64,000 nt of DNA, taken from NCBI GenBank assembly GCA_026261815.1, contig JAMPIT010000484.1:15040501-15104500 (forward strand), read 5' to 3'. Positions 45,400 to 57,880 of this stretch are shown here, piece by piece. This DNA comes from Monarcha castaneiventris obscurior. Lineage: Eukaryota > Chordata > Aves > Passeriformes > Monarchidae. The notes beneath the pieces are model-generated. The model did no database searches. It was not told the origin of the DNA and saw only the letters and a program-made list of their open reading frames with translations. The translations under genes were made by a program, and so were the position numbers. How positions within the stretch are numbered: position 1 is the stretch's first letter; every line of letters starts with the position of its first letter.

Positions 45400-46190
45400 G
45401 CTGAAAGCCATACTAAACTGGGAGGAGTGGCTGATACATTAGAGGGTTGTGCTGCTGTCCAGAGGAGCCTGGGCAGGCTGGAGGAATGGGCCAACAAGAG
45501 CCTGATGCACTGCAACAAGGGGAAGTACAAAGTCCTGTCCTTGGGGAGGAGCATCCCCAGGTACTGGTGCAGGCTGGGTGCTTCCCAGCTGCAGCAGCTG
45601 TGCACAGGAAGGACCTGGGGGCCCTGATGGCCACCAGGCTGTCCAAGGGCCAGCCACGTGCCCTCACTGCAAAGAAGGCACCTGACACCCTGGGCTGCTT
45701 TAGGCAGAGCGGTGCCAGCAGGGGAGAGGGTGATCCTTCCCCTCCACTCAGCACTGGTGAGACAAATCTGAAATGCTGTGTTCAGTGCTGGCTTCCCAGT
45801 GTACAAGGGATGTGGACATAGAGGAATGAGTTAAAGGCAGGGTCAGGATTAAGGGGTGGGAGTATTTAGTGTGTGAGGAGAGGCTGAGAGGGCTGGGGTT
45901 GTTTGGCCTGGAAAAGGGAAGGCTCAGAGGGGGATCCTGTCAAGGGACACAAACTGAAATGCGGGAAGCTTTATTTAAATATAAGGAAAACCTCACTGAG
46001 AGGGTGGTCAGACATGGGAACAGGCTGTCCAGAGCAGTAGTGGTGTTTCTACCCTTGGAGAGATGCTCACAACCCTACTGGACCTGATCCTGAGCCACCT
46101 GCCCTCTGTGACCCTGCTCTGAGCAGGACGTTTGTGCTGGATGATCTACAGAGCATCCTTCTGATCACAGAGATTCTGGGACTTTGTTCC
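45400..46190 (+). mobile_element. CR1 LINE, longest copy in the window, sense
   Basis: About 790 bp from just downstream of the reverse-transcriptase active-site region to near the 3' end. Peptide fragments of CR1 ORF2 appear in order but in shifting frames: TKLGGVADTLEGCAAVQ (about 45415), NKGKYKVLSLGRS (about 45515), RKDLGALMATRLSKGQ (about 45605), then CEERLRGLGLFGLEKGRLRG (about 45870). The 3' portion has GGTCAGACATGGGAACAGGC, ATGATCTACAGAGCATCC and TCACAGAGATTCTGG. At least two frameshifts make it non-functional. The catalytic YADD region lies upstream of the truncation and is absent. Confidence 0.92.
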
Positions 46191-49100
46191 TGGTTGTTAC
46201 CACCAAATGAATTATTCAGCTGACAATGAGTCAAGGTGATCTAGTGAAGACCTGAAGCGATTCTGTGTTTACCATGAAGCTTCTGCTGGGCTGGGGGGGA
46301 TTAGCTGAGCCAGACCACCAGTCTGGCAACTGGATGATCCCTCTTCCATTTCTGCCAAGGCCTCTGGGCTGGTTGGGACTAAAGTGGTACCTCAGGTAAT
46401 GGACGAGAATGGAAACCACCCTTGAAACCTCTTGCATCTGGAATGCATTTCTGCACGGATTTCCCTGGACTGTTCTCTTTGTGTCATCGAAGCTACCCCT
46501 GTACCTTGCATGTGATGTTGGATCAGGTTCTGCTCTTTCTCTTTACTGATGTACACAGTGAATCAGAATGGCAACCTCTCGCCCTGTTGGGGCTGTCTTT
46601 GTAGATTTAGACTTTTAATCTCCATCTGAAGGTGCTTAAAAAATATTTCAATTGCAGCACGGGGAAATGCTCGTACCCTCACAGCCATGTAGATCAGGGT
46701 GTAAAAAGGTGCCAGAATGACCTTGCTGTCTGACCTGCTGCTGTTATTTCTGATGGTACTAACAGTGCTGTCAGAGAAAACCAGAGCAAGGGGAAAAGGC
46801 ATTATTTAGTCTAGAAAGAAAATTGTGATGGCCAGAGGTGATGGGACAGGAGTGACTGAGGTTCCTCCAGCAGAACATCTCCTAACTTGCTCTGCTGCCT
46901 CGTTTGCCACCTTGGTGGGGTGTCAGGCAGGACCTGGACATTAATGAACACAAGGAGGCTTGAATGTGGCAACAGTTAATTGCAGACAACTGTGGGAGTG
47001 ATGATGCCAAGATTGTCACTGTAATGCCAAAAAGATCCAACCGGAGTGCTTAAAATTCAGTCACGTAGGATTGTATTTAGAACCTGTTCTCACCTCTCAT
47101 GGTGGCTCTACGCAAATCCTGCTGGATTATCATCACTCTTCAAAGCCAAGGACACATCTGACATTCCTAAATTCGGGTAGAATTTTAGACTTTTTTTCTC
47201 TCCAAGTACCAGTTGTCTCCGGCTGATGCTTTTGTGAGCTGAGGTCCCATCTTACACATGGGGGTGTTGGAGATCCTCTGCAGTGTGCCCAGACTCTGCT
47301 TCCCAGTGCTGAATGGCCTTGCAGGTCACACTATCCCTGCCTGGCAGGGAAGGTGCAGGGAGCTGGTGGCAAGAGAGACAATCTCTTCTGCCACCAAGCA
47401 TGGTTGGGGAAAGCTCTGTCTGCTCTGTCTTGTGCTTTGAAATGTCTGCTCAGGGCAGCACTGATTCCAGAAAAGGCTGTTCCCTTGGGTGGGAGTAAAT
47501 CAGTGCACAAAAGTCCCTCCCTTCCAGCTGACACCATGTACCATGTTTCTATGCTTCTGTTGGCCTCAGTGTTTTATGCACAGTCTCTGAATAATGTTTG
47601 CAAAAGGTAGAATTGCACCAATTATCTCTTCCCTCAAAGTGTTTCCCTGCTTCTGCAGGAGCTGATGCTGGGCTGTAGAAGACAATAGGTGGACCAGGGG
47701 GAAACCTGGCCCAATGATTTCATCAGCCTTGCATTGAGTTTATCCTCTGAGGACTTGAAGGGAAATGTGAAGTGGTGCAAAGACTTGGGGTCAGAGAGAA
47801 GCTTGAGGGACGAGTCCAGCTCTTTCCTGAATCAACCCATGGCTTCCTTAGTCTGCCCTCTGATAAACCTGCATGAGTCCAAGTACTATAAACATTGCTC
47901 AGGAAGAGGCACTACTGCAGAGGTGTGTCCAACACACAGAGCATATCCATGGGGTGGATGCAGAGGTGCTCAGGGAATGCCAGGCTCCTCCCAGAGTAAC
48001 CACAGGCCACGAGAAGAGCCCTTGTCCTCACTCAAGGAGTGGCTTGTTACTGGAGGAGGAGATCAAGGAGCGAGCTGTTACTGGAGGAGGAGACCATGAA
48101 GTGTTTGCGAGGGTTAAAAGTGGAATGGAAGTCGGAGCTGGCCCCACCAACTGAAGTGTTGGGTTTGAGATAAGCAGCTGTCAAACCTCTGTCTCGACTG
48201 CACCATCCAGGAACAAAATGTTGGGGTTTTCCCCCATTATTTTAGTCAGAGTGACCCTTGATTTTCCATCAGGGTCACGTTACATCAGCAGTCAAAGGGT
48301 GCTGCAAGTATCTGGAGCCTGCAAACCCACCCCTGCCAGGAGCACCCTGCTCTGAGGCAGCCAGGGTCTCCCCAGAACTCCTGGTGGCTGCTCATGGACA
48401 GGAGGGGTCCCATAAGCACCCAGTCCTTCCATAGCTTTCAACTCTTTAGGTGCAAAAGATATCTCTTAAAAGGTGGTTAGCAGCTGCATTTTCTCCTTTC
48501 TGAAGAATTTGGAGAGTTCTGGGTTTGTGGTTGCCTTTTTTTTTTTTTAAAGCAAAGAAATGCCCAAGGCTGAATTTCAGGTGAAGAGCATTGCAAAAAT
48601 AATAGAGGCCGTCAAAACACAGCCCTCATTTCAATTGCATTTTTTCCTAGAAAACTGTCAAAAGTCAACAATTTAAATGTAGGTTTTGTACAAGGCTACT
48701 CAACTGCTTTCCAATTTTCCACTTGAAAATCATCTTTATCCACGATTCTGGTGATTGACCTGGCACAGGCATCTGGGTTTGGTCAGGCTTTGAGGAAATT
48801 AACCTTGCCAAAGGCAGTCTGTGCCTCAGCACCACTGGGGCCATTACCATTTTCTTGCAAAGCCTTGCTCTAACTTCAGCTCCCTGGGCTTATTCCCCAC
48901 TCTTCTGCTGGGGCAGGGGGGCTGGTGTTGGGTGTTGCTTGTTAAAGGAGTCCAGGGATGTATAGTTGGAGTTAATTCTGAGAGAGACAGAGGCTGAGTA
49001 ACCAGCAAGGCAAGGGGAAATTTGGCAAGGTGCCTCCAGGGGGTTTGGGAAACAGCCAGGGCACCCCTGGCAGAGGGAAACACTGGCCGAGGTTGTTCCC

Positions 49101-52100
49101 AAGTGGGAATGGTTGTGCAGAGAGTCCTTGCTGGGGCCTGGGGACAGGAGGAAGAAATTGTATGTGACTTGGTCACAACATCAGTCTTCTGGAAGGGGAT
49201 GAAGGAGGAGGTGGAAGTTGATGGAGCTGCTCTGTGCTCATCCCTGCAAGTTTGTGGGCTCGTAAGGAAACGTGCAGAACTGCGTGGGGCCAAATTGTCC
49301 ATCAGCCAGGGGAATGATGCCTTTGCTGTAACTTTGGCCATGGGTACAGAGCTGTGGCTGAAGGAGACTGCTGTGGCTGGAGGAGGCTGCTTCCTCGACT
49401 ATACTCAGCTCCTGAAAATGGTGTGCAAGTGACTTTGGTCTGTCAGAACTCCCTGAGATTCCCTGATTCCTCGTGCTCAGGGCACAGGGAAGCAGAGGAT
49501 CTGGCTCTGAGTGGGTTCTTGTTTCTCTGGGTGTTTCAGATACTGTCTCAGCTTTGGCACTGAAGGCACAAGGTGGTCCTCAGCACCCCAGACAGAGAGA
49601 GGAGCACTGTGCTCATGAGGGCTCTTCAGTGCAGGTGCCCTGTATTGCAGCTGACTCTCCTCTTAGGAGAGCTCAGGAGGTGCAGGGGATGATGCTGAGT
49701 GTGAGGAACAAGCCTTTAACTCGCTGACATGCATTTTGGCTCGAGCAGTGTCTCGGTGTGACATGTTTTATTGCTTTAGTGGCCTGTGGCTGCTCAGTAG
49801 AGCAGAAGGCTGCTGGGGTGTTTTGTTCTGGTGCATTACGCTGAGTCCCTGAAGGACCTTACCCAGGGTGGGCATCCCCCAGCAGCAGAGCTTGGCTGGG
49901 GCAGGGAGCTGTGTGCTGGCAGGAGTGGCCAGCTTCCTACGGCCATCTCCTGGAGGCTCAGAAAAAGGGGCAAGGGGCACGGTCTAGTATTTGATGGGAG
50001 CAAACATGAAATTTTACTGAACTGTTTCTTGGCTTTTTTGCCTGTGAGGGGTCAGAGGGAGGTTGAAACTTCAAAAAAGTGAAGATGTGCAGGTGGACTG
50101 AATTGGAAGACTCACACATGCCAAGTCAACCCCTGTGCAAGTGGCTACAGGACCTGAATCTGAGAATTCGTTGTGTAATTTGTATTTCTGCACACAAGTA
50201 GTTATTTCTATACTTGGTGTGAGGAAAAGAACTCCAGTGTGAACACAAGAGAATCCCATATGGCTGATGTGAAAAGAAAATGTGGAATATTAAGTGGTCT
50301 TTAATGTCTCTAGTGCTGTATTTGTGCTCTGTGGCCTTTGGAAGTATAGAGGAGACAATGCAGTACCTCTAGTGCAAACCTCCCACCCCAAACCCAAACT
50401 AACAGCAGAACAAAACAAAACCCCACAACCAAACTAAATAAATGCACTTAAAGATGAAACTCTTGGGTGTATGGGCAAACCTGGAAGTTTTGAGACAGTG
50501 ACAAAGCACTGAATTACCAGCTGAAGAGGCAGAAGACTTTGATCTTCTTCCAGCTGAATCTTTCTGAAACACTGAAGACCTTTTTAGCTGTAAATACTCA
50601 TCCCTCACAGCTGGCCTAGCATGTCACTGGAAGGAAAGTACCACAGCTTTTTAGTGGGTTGATCCACTTGGTGCTGGCTTTTCATGGAGAATGAAGGAAT
50701 TCTTTCTAAACCTCGAAATGTCAGTCTTCATGGCTGGCCAAGGATCTGGAGCTAAGTGATAAATGGGACATATTTCTGTGTTGTAGTGTTTTTCCTAATG
50801 CTGTAAATAATTTTGTGAGGTTTGGTTTTAGTTTCTTGGGGGGTTTTTTGTTTGTTTTTAAGGACCAAAGTGCTCAAATCCAAATTTGGGAACATGTTTA
50901 GTCAAGAAGTGGTATCGGTGCTTGGGGGAAATATCACCCAGAAGAAACTGGTTTTTTGGTTCTTGTTTTCAAAGTGATTGTTTTGCTTCTGCCATTGGTT
51001 TTCTTCCATTTTTGGCTTTATGGAGCCCACTTTGCCACAGCTGAAGGTGCCTTGGGTAGCTGAAATGCAGAAGAAGCCATTGCCATTGGGGTATAGAAGG
51101 GGCTGGAAGCTTTAGAGAAGAAATGCAGCCTCCTGCATCCATAGGTTTAGTTGTTTAGACTTTTTCTGCCACCCAGATACGCTCCCTGCTCCTACTGCAA
51201 GTCAGCAAGAGCAGAAAGTGGACTGTTGTTCTCTGCAGCTGGGTTTCACTGCTTATCCTTAGCTCTGCTGAGGTGTTTGAGCTTTGTGGTGCAAACCCCT
51301 GGGAAGTGAAGGGCAGTAGGAAATGCTTGTGCACGTGGATCCAGCTGGAATCTGCTGCACGGGGTAGGGATGCTCAGCAGTGTCATCAGCACTGTGCTAA
51401 TGATGCAGGGTGACGTCCCTCGGGCTGGCAGGAGCTTGTTGGAATGGTGAGGCTGGATATTGGTATCCTGATTGCAGAGGAATCCTGCTTGTCTGCCCAC
51501 TGTTCGCAACATGGGAAGGATCAGTTCCTGAGGGGCTCTGTAGGGATGGAGGGAAGTCAGATCTGGAGTGGTTTATGCTGCCTTTTTTATCTCTGTAAGC
51601 CTGTTGAATGTCACACTGTGCAAGCAAAGACTTATTAAAGAGGAGAGGTTATTAAAACACATTTCAAAAACAGTTAAAAATTGAGCATATTTGGGTTTAA
51701 TGACCAAATTCGTAGGACCTGATGCCTCTTCAAGCTAGGATGGAAGAACACAGCCATCCCATTCACCCACCAGTGGGGCAGGTCCAGCTGCTCCTGGGGT
51801 ATCACCAGACTCCTGCCATACAGGTGTCCTCTCTTGGGTCCCACAGAGCTGCACCAGAGCCCAGCTGTGGTCAGAGTGCTGCTTCTTGGCAGCAGAGCCA
51901 AAGCTGAAAGACAAAGTGCTCAACAGCGAAAAATCAGAATAGATTTCTCCACAAAAGCACTTTGCTTAACATAATCCTGGCTACCTTGTTTTGAGGGGGA
52001 ACAGCATGGTTTTGGGGCTGCGTGGGCTGGGGAGCAGGGACAGTGCAGCTGCAGGGTGAAGCTCAGCCTCACTGCCCTCACCTGTCTGCAGTTCACCTCT

Positions 52101-52147
52101 TATTTCTCCTGAAAATCACTGATAAGGGCCTTTGTTCCCCGTGTTCC
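46191..52147. other. Unique non-coding sequence
   Basis: No gene or interspersed repeat recognised in about 6 kb. It contains a 31-bp-period partial duplication at 48045-48093, a run of 13 T at 48536-48548 and a G/T-rich patch at 50818-50865. Frames at 48844-49341 (-) and 49022-49432 (+) overlap each other and have no recognised motif. Confidence 0.4.
48045..48093 (+). repeat. Partial tandem duplication, 31-bp period
   Basis: The 18-bp word TGTTACTGGAGGAGGAGA occurs at 48045-48062 and again exactly at 48076-48093. Nothing suggests function. Confidence 0.6.
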
Positions 52148-52522
52148 TCACGTCTCCCACTTGAGGGTTTGAAGAACACTCCTCCTCCTCTCCAGCAGGA
52201 TGGGTACTGCCAGACTGACCTCACTTGAAACCACTTCATTGCTCGCCAAGGCCATGCTGCCCGTGGGGTCACCTCGGCTTCTCTTGAACTTTGTGCTCCT
52301 GGGTGACTTTTCTTGGAAGGATTTGAGCTTGTTGTGTGAGGCAGGTGCTGAGCTGAATGAGTTGACCAGGCTGCTCTGACTCATGTCAGACATGTCCTTC
52401 TGCTTTGTCTGTGAGGACTCTGAGGGCTGGCTTACCACCATCAGCTCCCTTCTTCCGGTGTTTTTCTGCAGTCTTGGTCTTCTATGGCAGCTTAGGTTTA
52501 AACATCTGGTGCTGAAAGTCAC
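52148..52522 (-). other. Ser-rich open frame, possible coding exon (unrecognised)
   Basis: The minus-strand frame is open for 124 codons and rich in Ser and Lys. It includes SESSQTKQKDMSDMSQSS, a LVNSFSSAPASHNK segment, KSPRSTKFKRSRGD and a basic C-terminal ERRRSV. Third positions favour C and G through the middle, and CpG codons are retained. Candidate acceptors are GACTTTCAG near 52508 and GACTGCAG near 52475, and a donor-like GAC|GTGAGG overlaps the terminal stop. It resembles a disordered segment of a larger nuclear or cytoskeletal protein, but I recognise no family. Confidence 0.22.
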
Positions 52523-54454
52523 ATGGAAATGTGTTTCCCATCCAGTCAGCTTTATGGTGCTTAAATGCCCTTATAACATCTTCCGTTAAGACTTCAGCCT
52601 GAGGTAGTATCTGTAACTCAAATGTATTCCCAAAGAATTACTTGGTGCTGATATTTTGGTCATCAACAGCCTTTTTAATTGAAAGCCTTAGCAGTGTGGT
52701 AGCTCAGCTCTCTGGTATCTCCCTGACCATGCTCTGTGGTCCCACAGCAGTCTCAGCTCAGCTCAGTGTGCTCCTGGCTCTCCAAGAGCACTCCACTCCA
52801 CTGCCATGCTGATCCAAGCTCTTGGCAGAGGCACAGCCTGTTTCTAAAATTGTCTCCAAGATAGTTTTCCATGGATTTGCATCTCCCAGACAGCCGAGCC
52901 GGGTGGTATTTTATATGGTGTCATTGTTTGTTTAGCTAATGAGGTAGGGAAAAACAAAGGGCTGGGATCCTTGGCTCTGTGAAACAGCTGTCAACAAGCG
53001 GCCCCGAGAGAGAGGATGAGCAGGGACTCAGCAGCCAGGGCACTGAACCGGGGCTCTGAGGGATGGTTTTGATTCCTGACTCAACACAGTCATGGATGAA
53101 ATGCAGAAAAGGATGCCTCAGCCTAAACAGAGGAGGGAGATGCTGGGAACTATGTGCTTTTGCTGGTTCTCTCCCAGGGAGCAGCTGCTGCTGGAGACCA
53201 GCTTTTGTCTGCCAGTGCCCACCTGGAAAGAAGATGACCCCTCGTGCAAACATTCCCAGAGTCCTCCTTCTGGAAGAACTTGCCCACAGAAGGGTGGATT
53301 CCCTCCCTCATGCCTTGTGCCCTACCATGTAATCTGGCCCATTCCTTTAGTTGTTTTTATGTGGTGCTGAGGAGCTTGGAGGAAGCCCCTGCCCAGCGGA
53401 GCTCTGCTGGAGAGCAGAAAGCACAAGGAAAACAATAAAATGTCTTCCTGCATCCCCCCTTTAGTTTGCCATTTTGACTTCAGACGCAAGCTGCCATCAT
53501 TTCCACATGGAGCAGCCACATGAAAAGCACCACTAAACAGTTCCCTGAGTTTCTCAACAAGAAACACAGCAGCTAAATATATTTAATCTGTGTGTATTGT
53601 TCATCTTGGCTTTAATTTCCTGTTCTCAAAAGGTTTAGGAATTTAAACCCATGAATCATTACTGAAGCTGTTAATGCTTGGAGCCTTTTTCAGAACTGGA
53701 GATAAAGGAACTGATATTAATACCAGCTTAGCACAAATTCAGCCAGAACAACTCTGTGAGAAGTTCCTGCCAACCCAGAGATACCTCTTGGTTTCTAACC
53801 ATGACAAAAGCTGCTAAGGAGTGGGTAGGTGGATGAGATCATTCTCCCCCAGGTAAACAGGATGCATCCATTTAAAAATGTCTCTCTGGCAGGTTGCAGG
53901 CTGCATCATCCCCATCTGGAGACCTCTGTACTGTTCCTCTGTTTCTAAAATTGCAGCATCTATTGAAGCAGGGACTTTTTCAGAGTGCAGTCATGAGATT
54001 TCTCTGGGACTGGAGGTCATGCACTTACTCATGTTGAATAAAAGATTGGAAGGAAACTTTGCTCAGTTCCATTTCGCTGGGCTGTCAGGTGGCTGCTTTT
54101 ATACCTGCAGGATCCTCCCAAAGTCCTGACCTGAACAGGCTCCCAGATATGTCAGAAACAAGGTCTGGATGTGAGATGCTTCAGTTAAGCTTGGTGGCTT
54201 TCACTTCTCTGCAGATGGAGCAGGATTTGTGGTAAATCAAATTATTCATCCTCTTTCAAGAGCCCAGTTTGGCTGGAAGACCATGCCGGACTTCCTTTGA
54301 ATCCTCTGGGACTGGACACTGAAGGTCAAAACAGGAAGTCTAAGAGAAGTCATAGAAGGGTCCTAACTAGTAATTGTACTCAGAAATGAAACAAAAACTA
54401 TGTGGGGACCTGTTTTACATTTTTGTCTTGGCTTTAGTTCTGGAATGCCATAGA
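52523..54454. other. Unique non-coding sequence
   Basis: No gene or repeat recognised. 53570-53760 is an AT-rich, repeat-free stretch with homeodomain-type cores. Confidence 0.45.
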
Positions 54455-54540
54455 AATAGAAAGTTACTCTGGTGGGATGTGACTTCTGGAGGCCTTTTAG
54501 TCCAGTCCCCTGCTTTGAGCAGGGGTGACTGCCTGGCTGA
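54455..54540 (-). mobile_element. CR1 LINE 3' fragment, antisense, diverged
   Basis: The blocks TGACTTCTGGAGGCCTTTTA and GTCCAGTCCCCTGCTTTGAG, then CAGGGGTGACTGCC, match the antisense form of a CR1 3' region (TCTGGAGGTCATCTAGTCCA-CCCCCTGCTCAAAGCAGGG). The outermost 3' terminus is eroded. It is short and old. Confidence 0.7.
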
Positions 54541-57499
54541 TAATATTGATAGATGTGAGTGTTCAGAGGAAGCTGCCTCATTCTTTCTTGTTTGATTTGT
54601 ACCTTTGGGTAGTATAAAAGCACAGAAACTACAAGGCAGGTGCAGGAAAACATTTGGAAGGAACACACTTCATCCTCCTTAGGAGGCTTGCTCTAATGAC
54701 TGCTCTTTTCAGGATGGAAGAGAAATGGCCTGGTTTCTAGTGTCTTCCTTCCTCCACTTCCCTCAGGAAAGGGAAGGCCCTGGTGCAGAGGAGGTGCTCC
54801 TGCTTCATCTTGCTGCCTGTGCTGGGGCTGTGCTGGAGAGCTGCTGCTAACTGGGCCGGGAAATTGGTTTCAGTGCATTCTGTGGCTGGAGCCCTTGCTG
54901 TCCAACAAGTGTATGGTGGGAGGAGGGATGGGGATAAGGGGCAGGAAGCCCAGCAGTGTGTTGTGGCAGCTCAGGAATGTGCTGGCTTGGGTAGGGTGTG
55001 GATGTCCAGCCATGCTGCACCAAGTCATTCCATGTCCTGATGGGGATGGAGCTGCAGCAGGTTGGTGCCAAGTGAAAGCAGTACCTGGTTTGAGAAGAAG
55101 TGCTCTGGTTTGCTTAGATATTTATGAAAATAGAGGTGAACTCTAATGAGAAATGAGGTCATGCCTACAAATACATCTGTAATTTACATTTCTGTCTTCT
55201 AAAACCCTGTCTTTAAAATGTTAGAGACCTACAAAGCAAAATGCTAAGAAATGCATGCCCTGAGAGCTGCAGCTCCCAGTACCAGAAATGGTGGCTGAGT
55301 ATGAGTACCTGAGGGTGTTCCTTGTGGACACCTTTCAGCAAAGCACCTGTGAGCACATTCTGGGCAGTTTGGATTCCCTCTGAACTCCCAGCAGAGCCCT
55401 GTGCCAGGCTTGCTTCTGATGAAGGAAAAGGCCTCTGTCCCCTTCTCTCCCCTGTTCTCCATCATCAGTGAGCTCGAGTCTCTGAGGCTGCAGCCCATGG
55501 CCGTATCTCTCCCTTTCACAGAGTGCTCTGGAGCCACTCCTGCCCCTGGAACAAGCTCAGTCAGAGCCAGAAAGCATCAGGCTCTGTTGGAGCCTCTGGG
55601 GCTGTCTCTCCATCTGTTTGTTTAATGACGCGCAGCAGCCTCATCTCCGCCTTCGCCCCTCAGGACTATAATCCACTCTGATGTTGAGGCCAGCCAGCCA
55701 TTCTTCCGAGACCAGACTGCGGCTGGGGCACTGTAGGCCAGAGAAGGCTTAAAAGTTTTTTTATGAATTGCTTCATGGCTTAAAATGTTGCTCTGAGATC
55801 TGCAGGACACGCAGAATGCTCGCTGGAGTTTGCCTGCTTGTTTTCTGCTGAAGGAAGGGATGCGCCTCAAAATCCAGATACACTGATTTCTGAAACTACT
55901 ACTAGTGATCACTACTACTAGTGATTTCAGGAGCAAAGCTTTAGGAATAGAGACTTCAGTGCAGTGCTGGTTTCAAAATCCTCTTTTGCTTTAATTGCTT
56001 GGCTGCCATGGCCTTTGGTGTGAGAAGGTGGAATGGCTTCTTTCTATACAGATGCTAAGGTGGCAGGGGCCCCTGTCCTAACCACCTCCCCTTAGGAATG
56101 CCCAAGTGGGACTAATCTGAGTGAGACACCCCCCAAGAAAGGAAACACATCCAGGGATATGCTTTGGGTTTAGTGCCCTATTAAATAAGGGGAAACATAC
56201 CCTTGGAATCAAAAAAGAAAATATTTGTCTTTCCCATAATCCATTATTAGGTCTTCCCTTTTGTTTTGGAGGTGGAGATCGTGTGCAGTAATTCCAGCAT
56301 GTTGTATCTCACACTGTGTCTCTCAAGCAGAACAAAGAGGTTACCCAGCTATTCTGGTTCTGTGCATAAACCCTTGAAAAAAAAGGGGTTCTATTCTGCC
56401 CTCTGCAACCTGCGCCCAGGGCACCGTGAGCAAGAATTTCTGAAGCAGGTGATATGACCTGAAGGTCTTTTGGAAGCTCCATGTGCTCTTGGCTCACCAT
56501 GGGAGCAGGAGAAGATGCTTCAGAGGCCCTAGAGAAAGAGGTCTGGGAATGGCAGGGGCAGCTACTCCAACGACTCTGCCATGAGAAACTCACACCAGCC
56601 AAATATCCACATCCAAACATCTGCAGTGGCTGGCAAAGGCAGCGCCAGGCTGGATGAAATGCAAGCCCTGAATTGCAGAGACAGATGGAGCGGGGTAAGA
56701 GGGAGGCATGGGTCAGAGGCAAGCAGCAGCTGATGCGTGCAGGAAGCTTTCTCCAGGGCGAAGGAGCAGCAGCAATTTCCTTCTCGGGGGCAGCCGTTAC
56801 CCAGCGTGGTGCTGAGCACAGCGGGCACCGGCCGTGCCGAGCCAGCAGTGCATTAACAAGAGCCCTAATGAAGAACAGAGCAGGGTTATCCTTCACCCAG
56901 GAGCTGCAGCTCTGCCAAAAGAGCCATGGATGAAGAACACAGATGGGAGCACGTGTTTGCACCCACCCACCCGTGTAACTGCGGGATGTGTGCCCAGGGC
57001 ACGCTGCCCTGCTTGGGTCTGGTGTCCTGAGGGCTTCCATACAAAAGCTTCTCCATTTGCTTGAGCCTGCGTTCAGTCAAGGAGCTTGATTTCAGTGAAA
57101 CAAGGTCAAAGCCTCCTAAAACCAGGAGTTGAGGGCAATTCTGAATGCTTGAGTTGATTCCATTGAGTGGGATCTGGGACCTTGAACATTTTAAGATGCT
57201 TCCACTTAGGGCATCATTAATTGATGGTGAAAGTCAGAGTGACTGAAGTCCACTGCAGTGCCTTTGGAGTGGGAAGGGCCATGGACGGGTGGGAACCTTT
57301 CCATTTCCATAGCACAGCATCTCATGGAGTTTATCCACTGCAATCAGCTTCTCAAGTTCCTCCATTTGCATCCCGATAATAGCAGACCGAGGCAGTTCTC
57401 TCCATTATAAAACTCTGCCTCTGCTCCGCCTTATTCAGAGGTGTTCAGGAAATCTGGCTCTTTCCCCTCCTCTTCCCTGCTCCCCCAAAACACTTTCCT
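54541..57499. other. Unique non-coding sequence
   Basis: No gene recognised. A 15-bp direct repeat (ACTACTACTAGTGAT) lies at 55895-55909 and 55911-55925. The 243-codon minus-strand frame at 56309-57040 spans GC-rich DNA where stops are rare. It is Cys-, Ser- and Trp-rich with no domain, and is rejected as a gene. Confidence 0.4.
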
Positions 57500-57880
57500 T
57501 TCTCCAAAAGCAGCATGCCGCATGTTTCCCTCGCCCCGGCAGATGGATTTGTACGATTGTGTGTGCTCAGGGTTATTGCTGCTACCTGCTATTTTAGCAG
57601 GAAGAGCCCCCGTGTGCAGGAGAGAACAAAGCCCGAGGATTCCTGAGGTCTCCATTGATGCAGAAGGCACCGAGCGGAGCGTGAAAGAGATAAGAGAGAC
57701 GCAGCAAGATCCTCCTCCATCCCTCCCCCTCCCTCGCCCTCCGATTCAAGCAGCAGAGGCTGGTTTGTGAATGAGGAGCCGGAGCTCGTTCAGACGGAAC
57801 AAATACCAATAAAGGAGCACAATAGCGGCTGCTCCCGAGCCGGAGCCGGCGAGGAAAAGGTAGCAGCTCTCAAGAGGGGG
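57500..57880. promoter_or_regulatory. CpG-rich patch, candidate CpG island or promoter
   Basis: By eye about 25 CpG in 380-480 bp with GC above its surroundings, the strongest CpG enrichment in the window. It includes CCCTCGCCCCGG, GAGCGGAGCG, CTCCCGAGCCGGAGCCGGCG and GGCTTATTTCCCGAGG. No TATA box is evident, as expected of CpG-island promoters. A GAGGAAAAG|GTAGCA donor-like site at its right edge (plus strand) would allow a first exon. Function is inference. Confidence 0.3.
57543..57770 (+). CDS. Short open frame with signal-peptide-like start (hypothetical)
   Basis: An ATG at 57543-57545 opens a 75-codon frame. It begins MDLYDCVCSGLLLLPAILAG, a short N-region then a Leu-rich hydrophobic core resembling a signal peptide, followed by a charged segment and a Pro-rich end (DPPPSLPLPRPPIQ). 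The frame is also open upstream to an ATG at 57441. It lies inside the CpG-rich patch, so it could be an upstream ORF or a small secreted protein. No homologue is recognised. GC-rich DNA makes such frames likely by chance. Confidence 0.12.
   Translation: MDLYDCVCSGLLLLPAILAGRAPVCRREQSPRIPEVSIDAEGTERSVKEIRETQQDPPPSLPLPRPPIQAAEAGL

Noticed and set aside
45364..46087. Three overlapping open frames as separate genes
   Set aside because: They are collinear pieces of one frameshifted CR1 ORF2.
56309..57040. 243-codon minus-strand open frame
   Set aside because: GC-rich region with few stops, no recognisable domain, overlapped by open frames on the other strand.
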